This document shows, one piece after another, positions 35,291 to 44,545 of a DNA stretch of 64,000 nt; the first letter of the stretch is position 1, and every line of letters begins with the position of its first letter. The position numbers and the translations under genes were made by a program. The stretch is from JAJRRS01 sp965230275 (GTDB lineage: Bacteria; Planctomycetota; Phycisphaerae; Phycisphaerales; Phycisphaeraceae): contig CBDDKO010000002.1 of NCBI GenBank assembly GCA_965230275.1, positions 372,001-436,000 of the forward strand. Direction: 5' to 3'. The notes beneath the pieces were generated by a model that saw nothing but the letters and a program-made list of their open reading frames with translations, had not been told where the DNA came from and did no database searches.

Positions 35291-36700
35291 CTACTCGAAG
35301 CTGGCTTTGTGCTCGGCAACATGCTTTTGTATCTGCTCAATCACACGCTTGTTGTTTTTAGAGACGTCGTACCGTTCGCCCGGGTCCTGGTCGATCTTGA
35401 AAAGCAGTGGGGGGTCGTGCTTCGTGTATTTGTAATCGCCATTGCCAGGCATGGTTTCGTAGTGCATCTTCCACGGCCCCATCCGCACGGCCCGCAACTT
35501 CCCGTGCCGGTAGTAGTAGATGTGTTCACGCGGGCTGGGAGCTTGCTCTGTTAACGTTTCGCGGAGGCTATACCCATCGATTACCCGGTCGCCCGGGGCT
35601 TGGCCGCCGGCGAAGTCTAACAGCGTCGGCATGAGGTCCAGCGTGCTGGTGATATCCGTGTTTACCTGCCCCGCGGGGATTGTGCCGGGCCACCAGGCAA
35701 TGGCGGGCTCACGGAAGCCTCCCTCCCAGGTCGTAAACTTGCCGCCCTTCAGCGCGCCCGCCGAACCGGAATTGAACTTCGCAGATACCCACGGCCCGTT
35801 GTCACTCGTGAAGATAACCAGCGTGTTCTTGTCCAGCTTGTTCTGCTTGAGGGCTTTAATGACCTCGCCGACGCTCCAGTCAATCTCCTCCACCACGTCC
35901 CCATAACGGCCGCGCAGGCTCTTGCCCTCGAATGAATCCGAGGCGAACAGGGGCGTGTGCGGCGCATTGTTCGGGAGGTACAAGAAGAAAGGGGCGTCCT
36001 TGTTATCTTCGATGAACTTAATGGCTTCCTCGGTGTATTGTTTGGTGAGTGTACGCTGGTTCGCGGGGAACTCGACCACCTTCTCGTTACGCATCACAGG
36101 CACGTAGGCCGGCTGGTGCTTCTCGTATGCGCCACTACGGACCTGCTCAAGCGTGGTCCCCTCACGGAACTCGGCGGACTCGGCAAACTCGGCCTCGGAG
36201 TTTATCCACATATCGTTGCTGGCGGGGATGCCGTAGAACAGGTCGAAGCCCCGGTCGGTGGGGCGGTACCCCGCCTTATGCCCAAGGTGCCACTTCCCGA
36301 TGCAGGCCGTTGCGTAGCCCTCTTTACGGAGCAGCTCAGCAACCGTGATCTCGCCGGTCGGCAGGCCGTCTTTGCTGTGTGGCCAGAACACGCCGTTGAC
36401 ACCACACCGTTTCGGCAGGCGACCCGTGAGCAGGGATGCCCGGCTAGGTGAGCAGATCGCCGACGCGGCATAAAACTGCGTGAACTTCAGGCCCTCCGCC
36501 GACAAGCGATCCAGGTTGGGCGTCCTGATTGTCGGGTGCCCGTAACAGCCAAGATCGCCATACCCCAGGTCGTCGGCAAAGATGATGACGAAGTTGGGCT
36601 TGTCCGTGGAACTCTCGGCGCGGCATAGAGCCGGGTAAAACAAACCAATCAGCAGAAAACAGCAAACAGCCCATCGTTTCGTCGATACATGCGTCAACAT
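35291..36700 (-). CDS. secreted sulfatase (formylglycine type)
   Basis: 469 residues. A signal peptide (about 1-29, ending ALCRAES) indicates export. FADDLGYGDLGCYG supplies metal-binding Asp residues and CSPSR (Cys83) is the C-x-P-x-R motif converted to formylglycine. GKWHLGH and FTSDNGPW are further active-site blocks. It hydrolyses sulfate esters, presumably on polysaccharide. A second sulfatase lies upstream on the same strand. Confidence 0.94.
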   Translation of the reverse strand: MLTHVSTKRWAVCCFLLIGLFYPALCRAESSTDKPNFVIIFADDLGYGDLGCYGHPTIRTPNLDRLSAEGLKFTQFYAASAICSPSRASLLTGRLPKRCGVNGVFWPHSKDGLPTGEITVAELLRKEGYATACIGKWHLGHKAGYRPTDRGFDLFYGIPASNDMWINSEAEFAESAEFREGTTLEQVRSGAYEKHQPAYVPVMRNEKVVEFPANQRTLTKQYTEEAIKFIEDNKDAPFFLYLPNNAPHTPLFASDSFEGKSLRGRYGDVVEEIDWSVGEVIKALKQNKLDKNTLVIFTSDNGPWVSAKFNSGSAGALKGGKFTTWEGGFREPAIAWWPGTIPAGQVNTDITSTLDLMPTLLDFAGGQAPGDRVIDGYSLRETLTEQAPSPREHIYYYRHGKLRAVRMGPWKMHYETMPGNGDYKYTKHDPPLLFKIDQDPGERYDVSKNNKRVIEQIQKHVAEHKASFE

Positions 36701-36770
36701 ACGGCTAGCTCCTGGCTGATCATATCTTCATGATGATCGGCATCACTTGTTAAGAAATAACGATGCGGTG

Positions 36771-38534
36771 TTACTCGCCGATCTGAGCAAGGGCCTCGTT
36801 GGACAATACTTGAGAATTCATCCCCGGCCCCGACCACTTGATGCTCTCGGGTTTGTGCTTTTTGCCCGGGATGATCGTCAGCGCGTGACGCCCCTTCTTC
36901 AGCCCGATGATGCCGTACGTAGCATTCCTGTCTTCTGGTACGACGGCCTCGCCCGCGACCGTGATCTCAGACGTGGTGCCACGCTTCTTGTAGAACGTGT
37001 AGTAACCGTCGCGTGGGACCTGGAGGTATCCCGCGGTGCCGCCGGACGGGATGGCGTCGGAAACCGTTTTGACTTCGACAGGCTCAAGAAGCTCCAAGAT
37101 GAAGACCGGGTCCGTGTGGGATCGTTTCGCTTTCATCCGCTGAAACGCCATCAACTCGGTCTCTAGCCCCTCATCCCCACAATCGCGCATCCATGCCAAC
37201 AAGACCTCTCTAAGGTGTTTCTTGATGCCGGCGTGACGCGGATCGTCCGCCAGGTTGTTCAGGTTGTCTGGGTCCGCCTGCAGGTCATACAGTTCTTCGC
37301 CCGGCCGGACCAGGTAATTCTCGACGAGCCGTTTTGCGTGGTCGTCGGTCTTCGCTTTCTCAAGCCAGCTTCCCCACCAGTGGTTCTTGTTCTTCACAAC
37401 CGTCGAGCCGTTCTGGAACGCCATCTCAGGCGAGAGGTTGTAGATATACCGGTACCGGCCGTCGGTTACGGCCCGGATGCCGTAATACTCGCTGCCCTTG
37501 ATGATGCCGCGTGTAGTCTGAATGTTGAAAGCGTAAGGCTTGCCCTGTTTGGATGGATCACGGAAGATCGGCATCAGGCTGACACCGTCGATCTCTTCGG
37601 GGACCTTGCCGCCGGCCGCGTCGATGAAGGTCGGGACGATATCGTTGTACTCGACAAGTGCGTCGGTATCGGTTCCCGGATCGATCACGCCGGGCCAGCG
37701 CACGATCATGGCGGAGCGGACGCCGTCTTCATAGCAGGTCCACTTTGCGTAGGGGAATCCGCTGCCCTGTTCGCTGAGGAAGACCACGAGTGTGTTTTTC
37801 GCCACGCCCTGATCGTCCAGCATCTGCAGCAACTCAGCGACCTGACCGTCCATAAAATTGACCTCCGCCAGGTACTTTGAGTAGTGGTTGCGGAGTGGGG
37901 GGGTGTCCACCATGGTCGGCAGGAGTTTGATTTCATCGTCCGGGAAGGCTGAGCGATTGCCCAGCGTATGGGGCCCGTGGGGCTGATGAGAGCAGACGAC
38001 CAGGCAGAACGGTTCGTCCGCGTCCAGTGATTCACGGATGAAAGGGGGGATCCGCGACATATCGATGTGGTCTTTCCCTTCCGCCTTATCGCCGAGCCTT
38101 TCAAATGGGAAGATCTCTCGCGGGCCGATATGCCATTTGCCAAGCAGCCCGACACGGTACCCCAGCGCCTGGAGATAGTGCGGCAAGCTCCTGACCGAAT
38201 CATCAGCAAACGTATGGTTCGGGTATGCCCCTGTCCTGACCGGGTAAACCCCGGTGAAGAGATTATGCCGTGTCGGGGAACACATCGGGGCGGCTTGATA
38301 GCAACGGTTAAAGCGCATGCCCTCTTCCGCCAGCCCATCAAGGGCCGGGGTCGTCGGGTTCTTGCTCCCGTAGCAACCGATGTCCCGGTAGGTACAGTCG
38401 TCAGCCAGGAAAAGGACCATGTTCGGCCGGGTTTCCGCCTGACATGATGCAGACGCAAATAGGCAGACCAGCACGCACAGCAGATTCAAGCCCGGGTGCT
38501 TACACGTGGTGATTTTGGCGAGTCGTAGCAACAT
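36771..38534 (-). CDS. secreted sulfatase (formylglycine type), second copy
   Basis: 587 residues from the ATG at 38534, preceded by AAAGGG; an in-frame start at 38645 would put about 37 non-signal residues ahead of the export signal. A hydrophobic signal LNLLCVLVCLFASASC ends in a Cys, so lipidation is possible but the lipobox is weak. CSPTR (Cys85) is the formylglycine motif; FLADDCTYRDIGCYG and GKWHIGPRE match the heparan/N-sulfoglucosamine-like branch. A beta-rich C-terminal domain (about 450-587) is extra. Confidence 0.92.
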   Translation of the reverse strand: MLLRLAKITTCKHPGLNLLCVLVCLFASASCQAETRPNMVLFLADDCTYRDIGCYGSKNPTTPALDGLAEEGMRFNRCYQAAPMCSPTRHNLFTGVYPVRTGAYPNHTFADDSVRSLPHYLQALGYRVGLLGKWHIGPREIFPFERLGDKAEGKDHIDMSRIPPFIRESLDADEPFCLVVCSHQPHGPHTLGNRSAFPDDEIKLLPTMVDTPPLRNHYSKYLAEVNFMDGQVAELLQMLDDQGVAKNTLVVFLSEQGSGFPYAKWTCYEDGVRSAMIVRWPGVIDPGTDTDALVEYNDIVPTFIDAAGGKVPEEIDGVSLMPIFRDPSKQGKPYAFNIQTTRGIIKGSEYYGIRAVTDGRYRYIYNLSPEMAFQNGSTVVKNKNHWWGSWLEKAKTDDHAKRLVENYLVRPGEELYDLQADPDNLNNLADDPRHAGIKKHLREVLLAWMRDCGDEGLETELMAFQRMKAKRSHTDPVFILELLEPVEVKTVSDAIPSGGTAGYLQVPRDGYYTFYKKRGTTSEITVAGEAVVPEDRNATYGIIGLKKGRHALTIIPGKKHKPESIKWSGPGMNSQVLSNEALAQIGE

Positions 38535-38679
38535 GGGCCCTTTGTGATAGATCATCTGTCGACGGGGTAAAAGGGGCCTGACTGAACCGTGATCTAACCG
38601 CGAAAATAGGCACAGCGGCGGATAGTATTTACTGTACAATCCCACCTTTCATTCTTCCAGACACAGCGAGTTAAGCAAA

Positions 38680-39639
38680 GTGCACACCAACAAAACCCTC
38701 TGGACGGACACCCAAGGCAACGCGATCCAGGCCCACGGCGGCGGGCTGCTGCACGTCGACGGCGTGTGGTACTGGTACGGCGAAGACAAGTCCGGCCCGA
38801 CGAGCGAATACCCGCACCCCAAGGGCTACATGGTCGAGCGCGTCGATGTCGTGGGCGTCTCCGGCTACCGGTCAACCGACCTGTTGAACTGGGAGCCGAT
38901 GGGCGTCGTGCTCAAGGCCGATCCCACCAGCGAACACTACGACCTGCATCCCTCCAAAGTCGTCGAACGACCCAAGGTTGTCTTCCACAAACAAAGCGGG
39001 CTGTTCGTGATGTGGCTGCACATCGATCAGGCGGACTACTTAAAGGCCGCCGCCGGGGTAGCCGTCTCGGATCGGCCTGAAGGTCCGTTCCGCTATCTCT
39101 GGTCGATCAGGCCTCAGGGCCGGGACTGCCGCGATCAGACCGTGTTCGTGGATGACGACGGGGCCGCTTACCACATCTGCTCCACCGACATGAACGCCAC
39201 CATGCTGGTCACCCGGATGAGCGACGACTACCAGACGCTGACCGGCGAATCCAAGGACCTGTTCCCGCAGCGCCATATGGAAGCACACGCCATCACCAAG
39301 AGCCACGGCCGATACTGGTACCTTGCCTCGGGCTGCACCGGCTGGGACCCGAACCCGGCGCGCTCCGCGGTCGCCGACTCGGTCTTCGGGCCTTGGGAAG
39401 AACTGGGCAATCCCTGCTGCGGCGGTGAGCAGCCCGATATGACCTGGGGCACCCAGAGCACCTACCTCCAGACCCTGCCCGACGGGCGGATCCTGGCGAT
39501 GTTCGACCAGTGGAAGCCCAAGAGCCTGCGGGATTCCGCCTACGCCTGGGTCACCGCGGACGTGTCGGACGGGGAGTTCAAGCTGAACTGGCAGGACCAG
39601 TGGACCGGCCTGCCCGGCGCTGTCCCCGTCGCGGATTAA
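38680..39639 (+). CDS. glycoside hydrolase family 43-like protein
   Basis: 319 residues. The N-terminal IQAHGGGLLHVDGVWYWYGEDK and VERPKVVFHKQSGLFVMWLH match the five-bladed beta-propeller of GH43 enzymes related to exo-beta-1,3-galactanase. Blade repeats with DQTVFVDDDGAAYHI and EAHAITKSHGRYWYLAS follow. No signal peptide is seen from the GTG start at 38680, so it may be cytoplasmic. Divergent from the sulfatases; probably the same sulfated glycan is the target (inference). Confidence 0.85.
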   Translation: MHTNKTLWTDTQGNAIQAHGGGLLHVDGVWYWYGEDKSGPTSEYPHPKGYMVERVDVVGVSGYRSTDLLNWEPMGVVLKADPTSEHYDLHPSKVVERPKVVFHKQSGLFVMWLHIDQADYLKAAAGVAVSDRPEGPFRYLWSIRPQGRDCRDQTVFVDDDGAAYHICSTDMNATMLVTRMSDDYQTLTGESKDLFPQRHMEAHAITKSHGRYWYLASGCTGWDPNPARSAVADSVFGPWEELGNPCCGGEQPDMTWGTQSTYLQTLPDGRILAMFDQWKPKSLRDSAYAWVTADVSDGEFKLNWQDQWTGLPGAVPVAD

Positions 39640-39705
39640 GCGCGACCGGCACACATATTATTGACCCCGCTGGCTCACGCCGCGGCTGCGGCTTATGCTT
39701 ACAGC

Positions 39706-40905
39706 ATGAACGCAGCGGTGTTCCTCGATCGTGACAACACGTTGATCCACAACGACGGCGACCTGGGCGATCCGGACAAGGTCCAGCTCATCCAGGGCGT
39801 CGCCAGCGCGGTCGCCTCGCTGGCCGGGCTCGGTTACAAGGTGGTCGTGGTCACCAACCAGGGCGGCGTTGCTCGGGGTAAGTACAGCGAAGACGACGTG
39901 GACGCGGTCCACCACCGGATCAGCGATCTGCTCGAAGCCAGCGCCAGCGGCGCGAAGGTCGATCGCTACTACTACTGCCCGTACCACCCGCAGGGCACCG
40001 TTGCTCGCTACCGCAAGGAACACCCCACGCGCAAGCCAGCGCCCGGCATGATGACCGAGGCCGCCAGGGAAATGGGCCTGGACCTTTCGCAGAGCTGGAC
40101 CATCGGTGACCAGGTCCGCGACGTCCAGGCGGGCATCGCCGCAGGCACCCGCACGATCCTGCTTCGGCGCGACGCCGACCGACTCAAACCCTTCGACCCC
40201 CGCGAGCACCCGGGCCTGGTCGATCAATCCGAAGAGGGCGATACCGAAAAGGCCACGCCCGACTTCTTCGCCCGCAACCTCGTCGAGGCCGTCCGCATCG
40301 TCGCTCAACAGCGCAAGCCCGAGACCAGCGACTCGATCACCCGCGCCGGCAAGACCAAGGGGCAACGCCGATGGGACGCCGCCGCCGTCGCCAAGCTGCA
40401 ACAGGAGAAGAAGGCCGCGCGTCAGGACGCAGCCGCAGCCTCCCATGATCCGCAGGCAACGACCGAAGCCCCGCCCGCCGCAGACGCCAAGCCATTCCGC
40501 CCATGGAACGCGCCGGCGGATGAAGCGGCACACGAAGACGAGCCACAGGTCACCGTCAAGAACGTCGCACCCGTCGCTAAACCCGAGCGCAAGCCCACCC
40601 CCGCCGAAGCACTGGCTGCACCGACTCAAAGCGCTCCTGCTCCAACCCCCGCACCAACACCACCCCCGGAGCAGAACGAAAAGACCCTACGCCTGATCCT
40701 CCAGGAGCTGCGTAACCAGCGCGGCCTGAACGACGACTTCTCTTACACCAAGATCATGGCGATCGTCCTCCAGACAGTCGCCGGGGCATGCCTGCTCGCG
40801 GCGTTCTGGATGGGCTCAGCCGACCCGACGCTGTTCATGAAGCTCATCTGCTCCGCGATCTTCGTGCAACTGGCCGTGATCGCCGCGCTGCTCTGGGATC
40901 GCTGA
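39706..40905 (+). CDS. HAD-IIIA phosphatase (GmhB-like) with membrane-anchored extension
   Basis: 399 residues from the ATG at 39706. The first 190 are a HAD phosphatase of the histidinol-phosphate / D,D-heptose 1,7-bisphosphate type: FLDRDNTLIHNDGDLGD (nucleophile Asp), VVVTNQGGVARG, and CPYHP with further Cys/His zinc ligands, then GDQVRDVQAGIAAGT. A Pro/Ala/Lys-rich linker (about 210-325) leads to two TM segments (near 347-371 and 378-397). The linker and anchor are unusual for GmhB. Next to a heptosyltransferase gene. Confidence 0.85.
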   Translation: MNAAVFLDRDNTLIHNDGDLGDPDKVQLIQGVASAVASLAGLGYKVVVVTNQGGVARGKYSEDDVDAVHHRISDLLEASASGAKVDRYYYCPYHPQGTVARYRKEHPTRKPAPGMMTEAAREMGLDLSQSWTIGDQVRDVQAGIAAGTRTILLRRDADRLKPFDPREHPGLVDQSEEGDTEKATPDFFARNLVEAVRIVAQQRKPETSDSITRAGKTKGQRRWDAAAVAKLQQEKKAARQDAAAASHDPQATTEAPPAADAKPFRPWNAPADEAAHEDEPQVTVKNVAPVAKPERKPTPAEALAAPTQSAPAPTPAPTPPPEQNEKTLRLILQELRNQRGLNDDFSYTKIMAIVLQTVAGACLLAAFWMGSADPTLFMKLICSAIFVQLAVIAALLWDR

Positions 40906-40928
40906 TCCGGTCGCTATACTGACACCTC

Positions 40929-42014
40929 ATGCACGTGGGACCCAACGCCCCCGATCCGCGCCGCCTGCTCGTTGTCATGCCCACCTGGCTGGGCGACTGT
41001 GTCATGGCCATGCCCACCCTCCGGGCCCTCCGCGAACGCTTCCCCGACGCGCACATCACCGCGCTCGTTGGCGCAAACGTCAAGCCCATTGTTGAGCCCA
41101 ACCCCTGGACCAACCGCACACTGACCGCCCGGGTCCGGCAGCGCAGCAGCGCCAAACGCTCTTCCAGTGCCCTCGCGCTTGCCAACCGGCTCAAGGCAGG
41201 CAAGTTCGACACCGCCGTGCTCCTGCCCAACAGCTTCCGTACCGCGCTGGTTGTCGCCATGGCCAAGGTCCCCAAGCGTGTCGGCTACGACCGGGACGGA
41301 CGCGGCTTCCTGCTTACCGATCGGCTCATCCCGAGACGCACCCTCGACGGCTACGTCCCCGTCTCCACCCGCGACTACTACCTCGGCCTCGCCCAGTACC
41401 TTGGCAGCACCGACCCCGATCCCACGATGAGCCTGTTCACCAAGCAGGCGGACGACGACAAGACACTCGATCTACTGAGTAGCGCCGGATACGAGCCCGG
41501 CTCGGACAGGCCGTTTGTCCTGCTCAACCCAGGCGCGAACTACGGCGACGCCAAGATGTGGTTCCCCGATCGTTATGCCCAGGTCGCCGACATCCTCGCA
41601 GACAAGCTCGGCGCCTTCGTCGCTGTCAGCGGCGCCCCCAAGGAGCGCGACATCCTGGACAGCGTTATCAAACACGCCAGTTCACCGGTCTTCGACCTCT
41701 CCGCTTCGGGCATGACCCTCGGCATGCTCAAGAGCGTCGTCCGTCAGGCCTCGGTGATGGTCACCAATGACACCGGCCCGCGCCACATCGCCGCCGCACT
41801 GGGCACCCCGGTCGTCACCATCTTCGGCCCGACCGATCCCGCGTGGACCGTCATCGGGTTCGAGCACGAACGCCAGGTCATGGAAAAGGTCTTCTGCGGC
41901 CCGTGTCAGAAGAAGAAGTGCCCGCTGGATCATCGCTGCATGACACGCATCGAAGCCGACCGGGTAAGTCAGGTCGTGATCGACCTGCTCGGTGAAGTGG
42001 GGTCCGTCAGGTGA
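40929..42014 (+). CDS. glycosyltransferase family 9 (heptosyltransferase-like)
   Basis: 361 residues. RRLLVVMPTWLGDCVMAMPTLRALRERFPDAHI is the GT9 N-terminal signature; VMVTNDTGPRHIAAALGTPVVTIFGPTDPAWT is the donor-binding block; FCGPCQKKKCPLDHRCM near the end is a Cys-rich segment found in WaaF/heptosyltransferase II. It builds the lipopolysaccharide inner core or a related glycan. The 4-base overlap with the next GT4 gene shows an operon with the HAD phosphatase. Confidence 0.92.
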   Translation: MHVGPNAPDPRRLLVVMPTWLGDCVMAMPTLRALRERFPDAHITALVGANVKPIVEPNPWTNRTLTARVRQRSSAKRSSSALALANRLKAGKFDTAVLLPNSFRTALVVAMAKVPKRVGYDRDGRGFLLTDRLIPRRTLDGYVPVSTRDYYLGLAQYLGSTDPDPTMSLFTKQADDDKTLDLLSSAGYEPGSDRPFVLLNPGANYGDAKMWFPDRYAQVADILADKLGAFVAVSGAPKERDILDSVIKHASSPVFDLSASGMTLGMLKSVVRQASVMVTNDTGPRHIAAALGTPVVTIFGPTDPAWTVIGFEHERQVMEKVFCGPCQKKKCPLDHRCMTRIEADRVSQVVIDLLGEVGSVR

Positions 42015-43240
42015 GCAAGCCCAAGTCCAAGGCGATGCGGATCGCCATCGTGATCGAGAACTACAACCCCCACGCCGGGGGCCTGGAACGTTCGACCGCG
42101 CAGATCGCGCAGGAACTCGCGAAACGTGGCCACGCCGTGACGATGCTCGCAGGCGGCTGCAAGGACACGTCCTGCCTGCCCAGCGTGACGATCAAGGCGA
42201 TGGGCCGACGTAAAGCACGGGGCGTGATCGGGCTATACCGTTTCGAAAAATGGGCGAGACAGCAGATCGAAGCAGGGGGGCTGGATACAACACTCTCGGT
42301 GACGACGGCCGTGCCCGCTCGGGTCCTGCAGCCGCGCGGTGGCACGGTCCGTGAAACACTCGACCGCAACATCGCCATGCGCCCCACGCCGATCGCCAGG
42401 CTCGCCAAGCGCATCGCCGTCATGCTCAACCCGAAGCAGCAGCTACTACTTAAGTTCGAACGACGCGCTCTTAATGATCCCGGCCTGTTCAAAGTTGCCG
42501 CCGTCAGCCACTATGTCACTCGACAGTTGCAGCAGCACTACAACTATCCAGCAGATAAAGTCGCGTTGATCCCCAACGCCGCCGTGATGCCGAAGGTTGA
42601 CCCAGAAAAGCGCGCCGAGTGGCGTAAACGTATCCGTGACAGTTTTGGCATTGCGGATGAAACGACGGTGTTCCTGTTTGCCGCGATAAATCCCAGACTC
42701 AAAGGCTATGACTCATTACTCAAGGCACTGTTACGTTTCAAAACGATACCAGATGCTGTCCGAGTCCTACTGGCAGGTGAATTTTGGCATAAACACAACG
42801 AGGCCACTCTGAAAGCGGGAGGATTTCGGGACCACACTACTAAAGTCTGGCATGTTGATGTGCGCAACCTGGTCTGTTTCGTCAGGCACACGCGCAAGAT
42901 CGAAGCGCTCTACGCCGCGGCTGACGTGACTGTCCATCCGACCTTCTACGACCCGGCGAGTAAAGTCGTGATCGAATCACTGATGATGGGGGTGCCGGCC
43001 ATCAGCACCGCCTACAACGGGGCCAGCGACCTAATTGAGCCTGAGGACGGGCCCGCGCGGGGCTTGGTGATCCCTGACCCCGCAGATTATGAGGCCTTGG
43101 ACGCGGCTATGTTCACAATGACCGATCCGGAAGTCCGTGCCAGATACCGAGAGGCCTGTGAGGGCCTTGAAACCGGGCTTTCGATGGCTGGGCATGTGGA
43201 TCAACTGGAAGCCCTATTGCGTGAATCGGCCGAAAAATAG
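42011..43240 (+). CDS. glycosyltransferase family 4
   Basis: 409 residues, GT-B fold. N-terminal IVIENYNPHAGGLERSTAQIAQELAKRGHAVTML, and the C-terminal donor site with EALYAAADVTVHPTFYDPASKVVIESLMMGVPAISTAYNGASDLIE. This matches WaaG-like core transferases. Bases about 42530-42890 are noticeably richer in A and T than the rest of the gene. Translationally coupled to the GT9 gene. Confidence 0.9.
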   Translation: MSKPKSKAMRIAIVIENYNPHAGGLERSTAQIAQELAKRGHAVTMLAGGCKDTSCLPSVTIKAMGRRKARGVIGLYRFEKWARQQIEAGGLDTTLSVTTAVPARVLQPRGGTVRETLDRNIAMRPTPIARLAKRIAVMLNPKQQLLLKFERRALNDPGLFKVAAVSHYVTRQLQQHYNYPADKVALIPNAAVMPKVDPEKRAEWRKRIRDSFGIADETTVFLFAAINPRLKGYDSLLKALLRFKTIPDAVRVLLAGEFWHKHNEATLKAGGFRDHTTKVWHVDVRNLVCFVRHTRKIEALYAAADVTVHPTFYDPASKVVIESLMMGVPAISTAYNGASDLIEPEDGPARGLVIPDPADYEALDAAMFTMTDPEVRARYREACEGLETGLSMAGHVDQLEALLRESAEK

Positions 43241-43326
43241 CCGTAAATGTATGCTGAACAAGAGCATGGGACGGGTATCAGATATTCTCACCCGGCCCGA
43301 GTTATTCAGGTCACGCCGGGTCCGAT

Positions 43327-43356
43327 TTGCATGCCCCGGTGATATAACCCTATACT
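43327..43356 (+). promoter_or_regulatory. predicted promoter of rpsL
   Basis: TTGCAT (43327-43332), 18-base spacer, TATACT (43351-43356), about 65 bases before the rpsL ATG. Confidence 0.6.
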
Positions 43357-43421
43357 ACTCGGCTCGTAACACCCGGATAGTCAATACACCCCCGGACACC
43401 CCGGCCACGGAACGGTCAGAT

Positions 43422-43793
43422 ATGCCAACGATCAACCAACTCGTCCGCAACCCCCGACGCACCCCTAAGGCCAAGTCCAAGGTCAAGGACCTCGACGCGT
43501 GCCCGCAGAAGCGCGGTGTGTGTCTGCAGGTCAAGACCGTGACCCCCAAGAAGCCCAACTCCGCGCTGCGTAAGGTCTGCCGTGTCCGGCTTTCCAACGG
43601 CAAGGAAGTCTCGGCCTACATCGGCGGCGAGGGCCACAACCTCCAGGAACACAGCATCGTGCTGGTCCGCGGCGGCCGTGTCCGCGACCTCCCCGGTGTC
43701 CGTTACCACGTCGTCCGCGGCTCGCTCGACAGCCTCGGCGTCGAAGGCCGTAAACGCGGCCGGTCGAAGTACGGCGTGAAGAAGTCCAAGTAA
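43422..43793 (+). CDS. rpsL: 30S ribosomal protein S12
   Basis: 123 residues from the ATG at 43422 (MPTINQLVRNPR). Conserved decoding-site segment TPKKPNSALRKVCRVRL and VRGGRVRDLPGVRYHVVRG are intact. The lysine positions associated with streptomycin response (KKPNS and GRVRDLPGV regions) look wild-type. rpsG follows, as in the str operon, but fusA and tuf do not. Confidence 0.98.
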   Translation: MPTINQLVRNPRRTPKAKSKVKDLDACPQKRGVCLQVKTVTPKKPNSALRKVCRVRLSNGKEVSAYIGGEGHNLQEHSIVLVRGGRVRDLPGVRYHVVRGSLDSLGVEGRKRGRSKYGVKKSK

Positions 43794-43799
43794 AGATGA

Positions 43800-43979
43800 G
43801 CCATTAGCCGTTAGCCATTAGCTCTTAGCTGAAGGCAATCAGGCCAAAGGCATCAGAAAAAACGAATCGTTTCCGTTTCATCACTATTTGTATGGCAAGT
43901 AATCGCAGGTCGAGTCGATCTGCGGTGAACGACAAGGTGGATAGTTTTAGCTAATGGCTAACCGCTAACGGCTAATGGC
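43800..43979. repeat. heptamer-arm inverted repeat F (GCCATTA type) between rpsL and rpsG
   Basis: Left arm: five contiguous 7-mers from 43800 to 43834 (consensus GCCNTTA). Right arm: five contiguous complementary 7-mers from 43945 to 43979 (consensus TAANGGC). The 110-base loop holds small hairpins of its own (near 43861-43875 and 43903-43923). It fills most of the 222-base gap between two ribosomal protein genes. Confidence 0.85.
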
Positions 43980-44015
43980 TTCTCCGCCTGACGAGCCAAA
44001 GAAAGGATCGCCCCC

Positions 44016-44492
44016 ATGGGCAGCAGAATCACCAAAGCCGAACAACAGCTCAAGCCCGACCCGCGCTACGGCGACAAGGTCCTGTCGCGCTTCATCAACT
44101 GTGTGATGAAGGACGGTAAGAAGTCCGTCGCGCAGCGCGTCGTCTACGCCGCCTTCGACGAGATCGAAAAGCGCACCAAGGGCGAGCCCACCGCGATCGA
44201 GGTCTTCCGTGAAGCGATCGCCAACGTCAAGCCCGAGGTCGAGGTCCGCTCCAAGCGTGTCGGCGGCACCAACTACCAGGTGCCCATGCAGGTCAACCGC
44301 CGCCGCCAGCAGTCCCTGACCTTCCGCTGGATCATCGGCGCCGCCCGCGCCGACTCCGGCAAGCCCATGCACATGCGGCTGGCCAAGGAGCTCCTGGACG
44401 CCTCCCGCAAGGAAGGCAAGGCTATGAACACCCGCGACCAGGTCCACCGCATGGCCGACGCCAACAAGGCCTTCGCCCACTTCGCGTGGTAA
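44016..44492 (+). CDS. rpsG: 30S ribosomal protein S7
   Basis: 158 residues. The assembly protein for the 16S 3' domain. KPDPRYGDKVLSRFINCVMKDGKKSVAQRVVY and NVKPEVEVRSKRVGGTNYQVPMQV are diagnostic. The ATG at 44016 is preceded by GAAAGGA. A terminator follows directly, so this str operon ends here. Confidence 0.98.
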   Translation: MGSRITKAEQQLKPDPRYGDKVLSRFINCVMKDGKKSVAQRVVYAAFDEIEKRTKGEPTAIEVFREAIANVKPEVEVRSKRVGGTNYQVPMQVNRRRQQSLTFRWIIGAARADSGKPMHMRLAKELLDASRKEGKAMNTRDQVHRMADANKAFAHFAW

Positions 44493-44515
44493 GCGGAATA
44501 CTCACAACATACGAG

Positions 44516-44545
44516 AACGCCCCTCCAATTAGGTGGGGCGTTTTT
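44516..44545 (+). terminator. terminator of rpsG
   Basis: Stem ACGCCCCTCC / GGTGGGGCGT followed by TTTTT; the opposite-strand gene ends at the same place, so it may serve both. Confidence 0.9.

Noticed and set aside
43137..43421. N-terminal extension of S12
   Set aside because: Overlaps the end of the GT4 gene and contains the predicted rpsL promoter; S12 begins MPTINQL at 43422.
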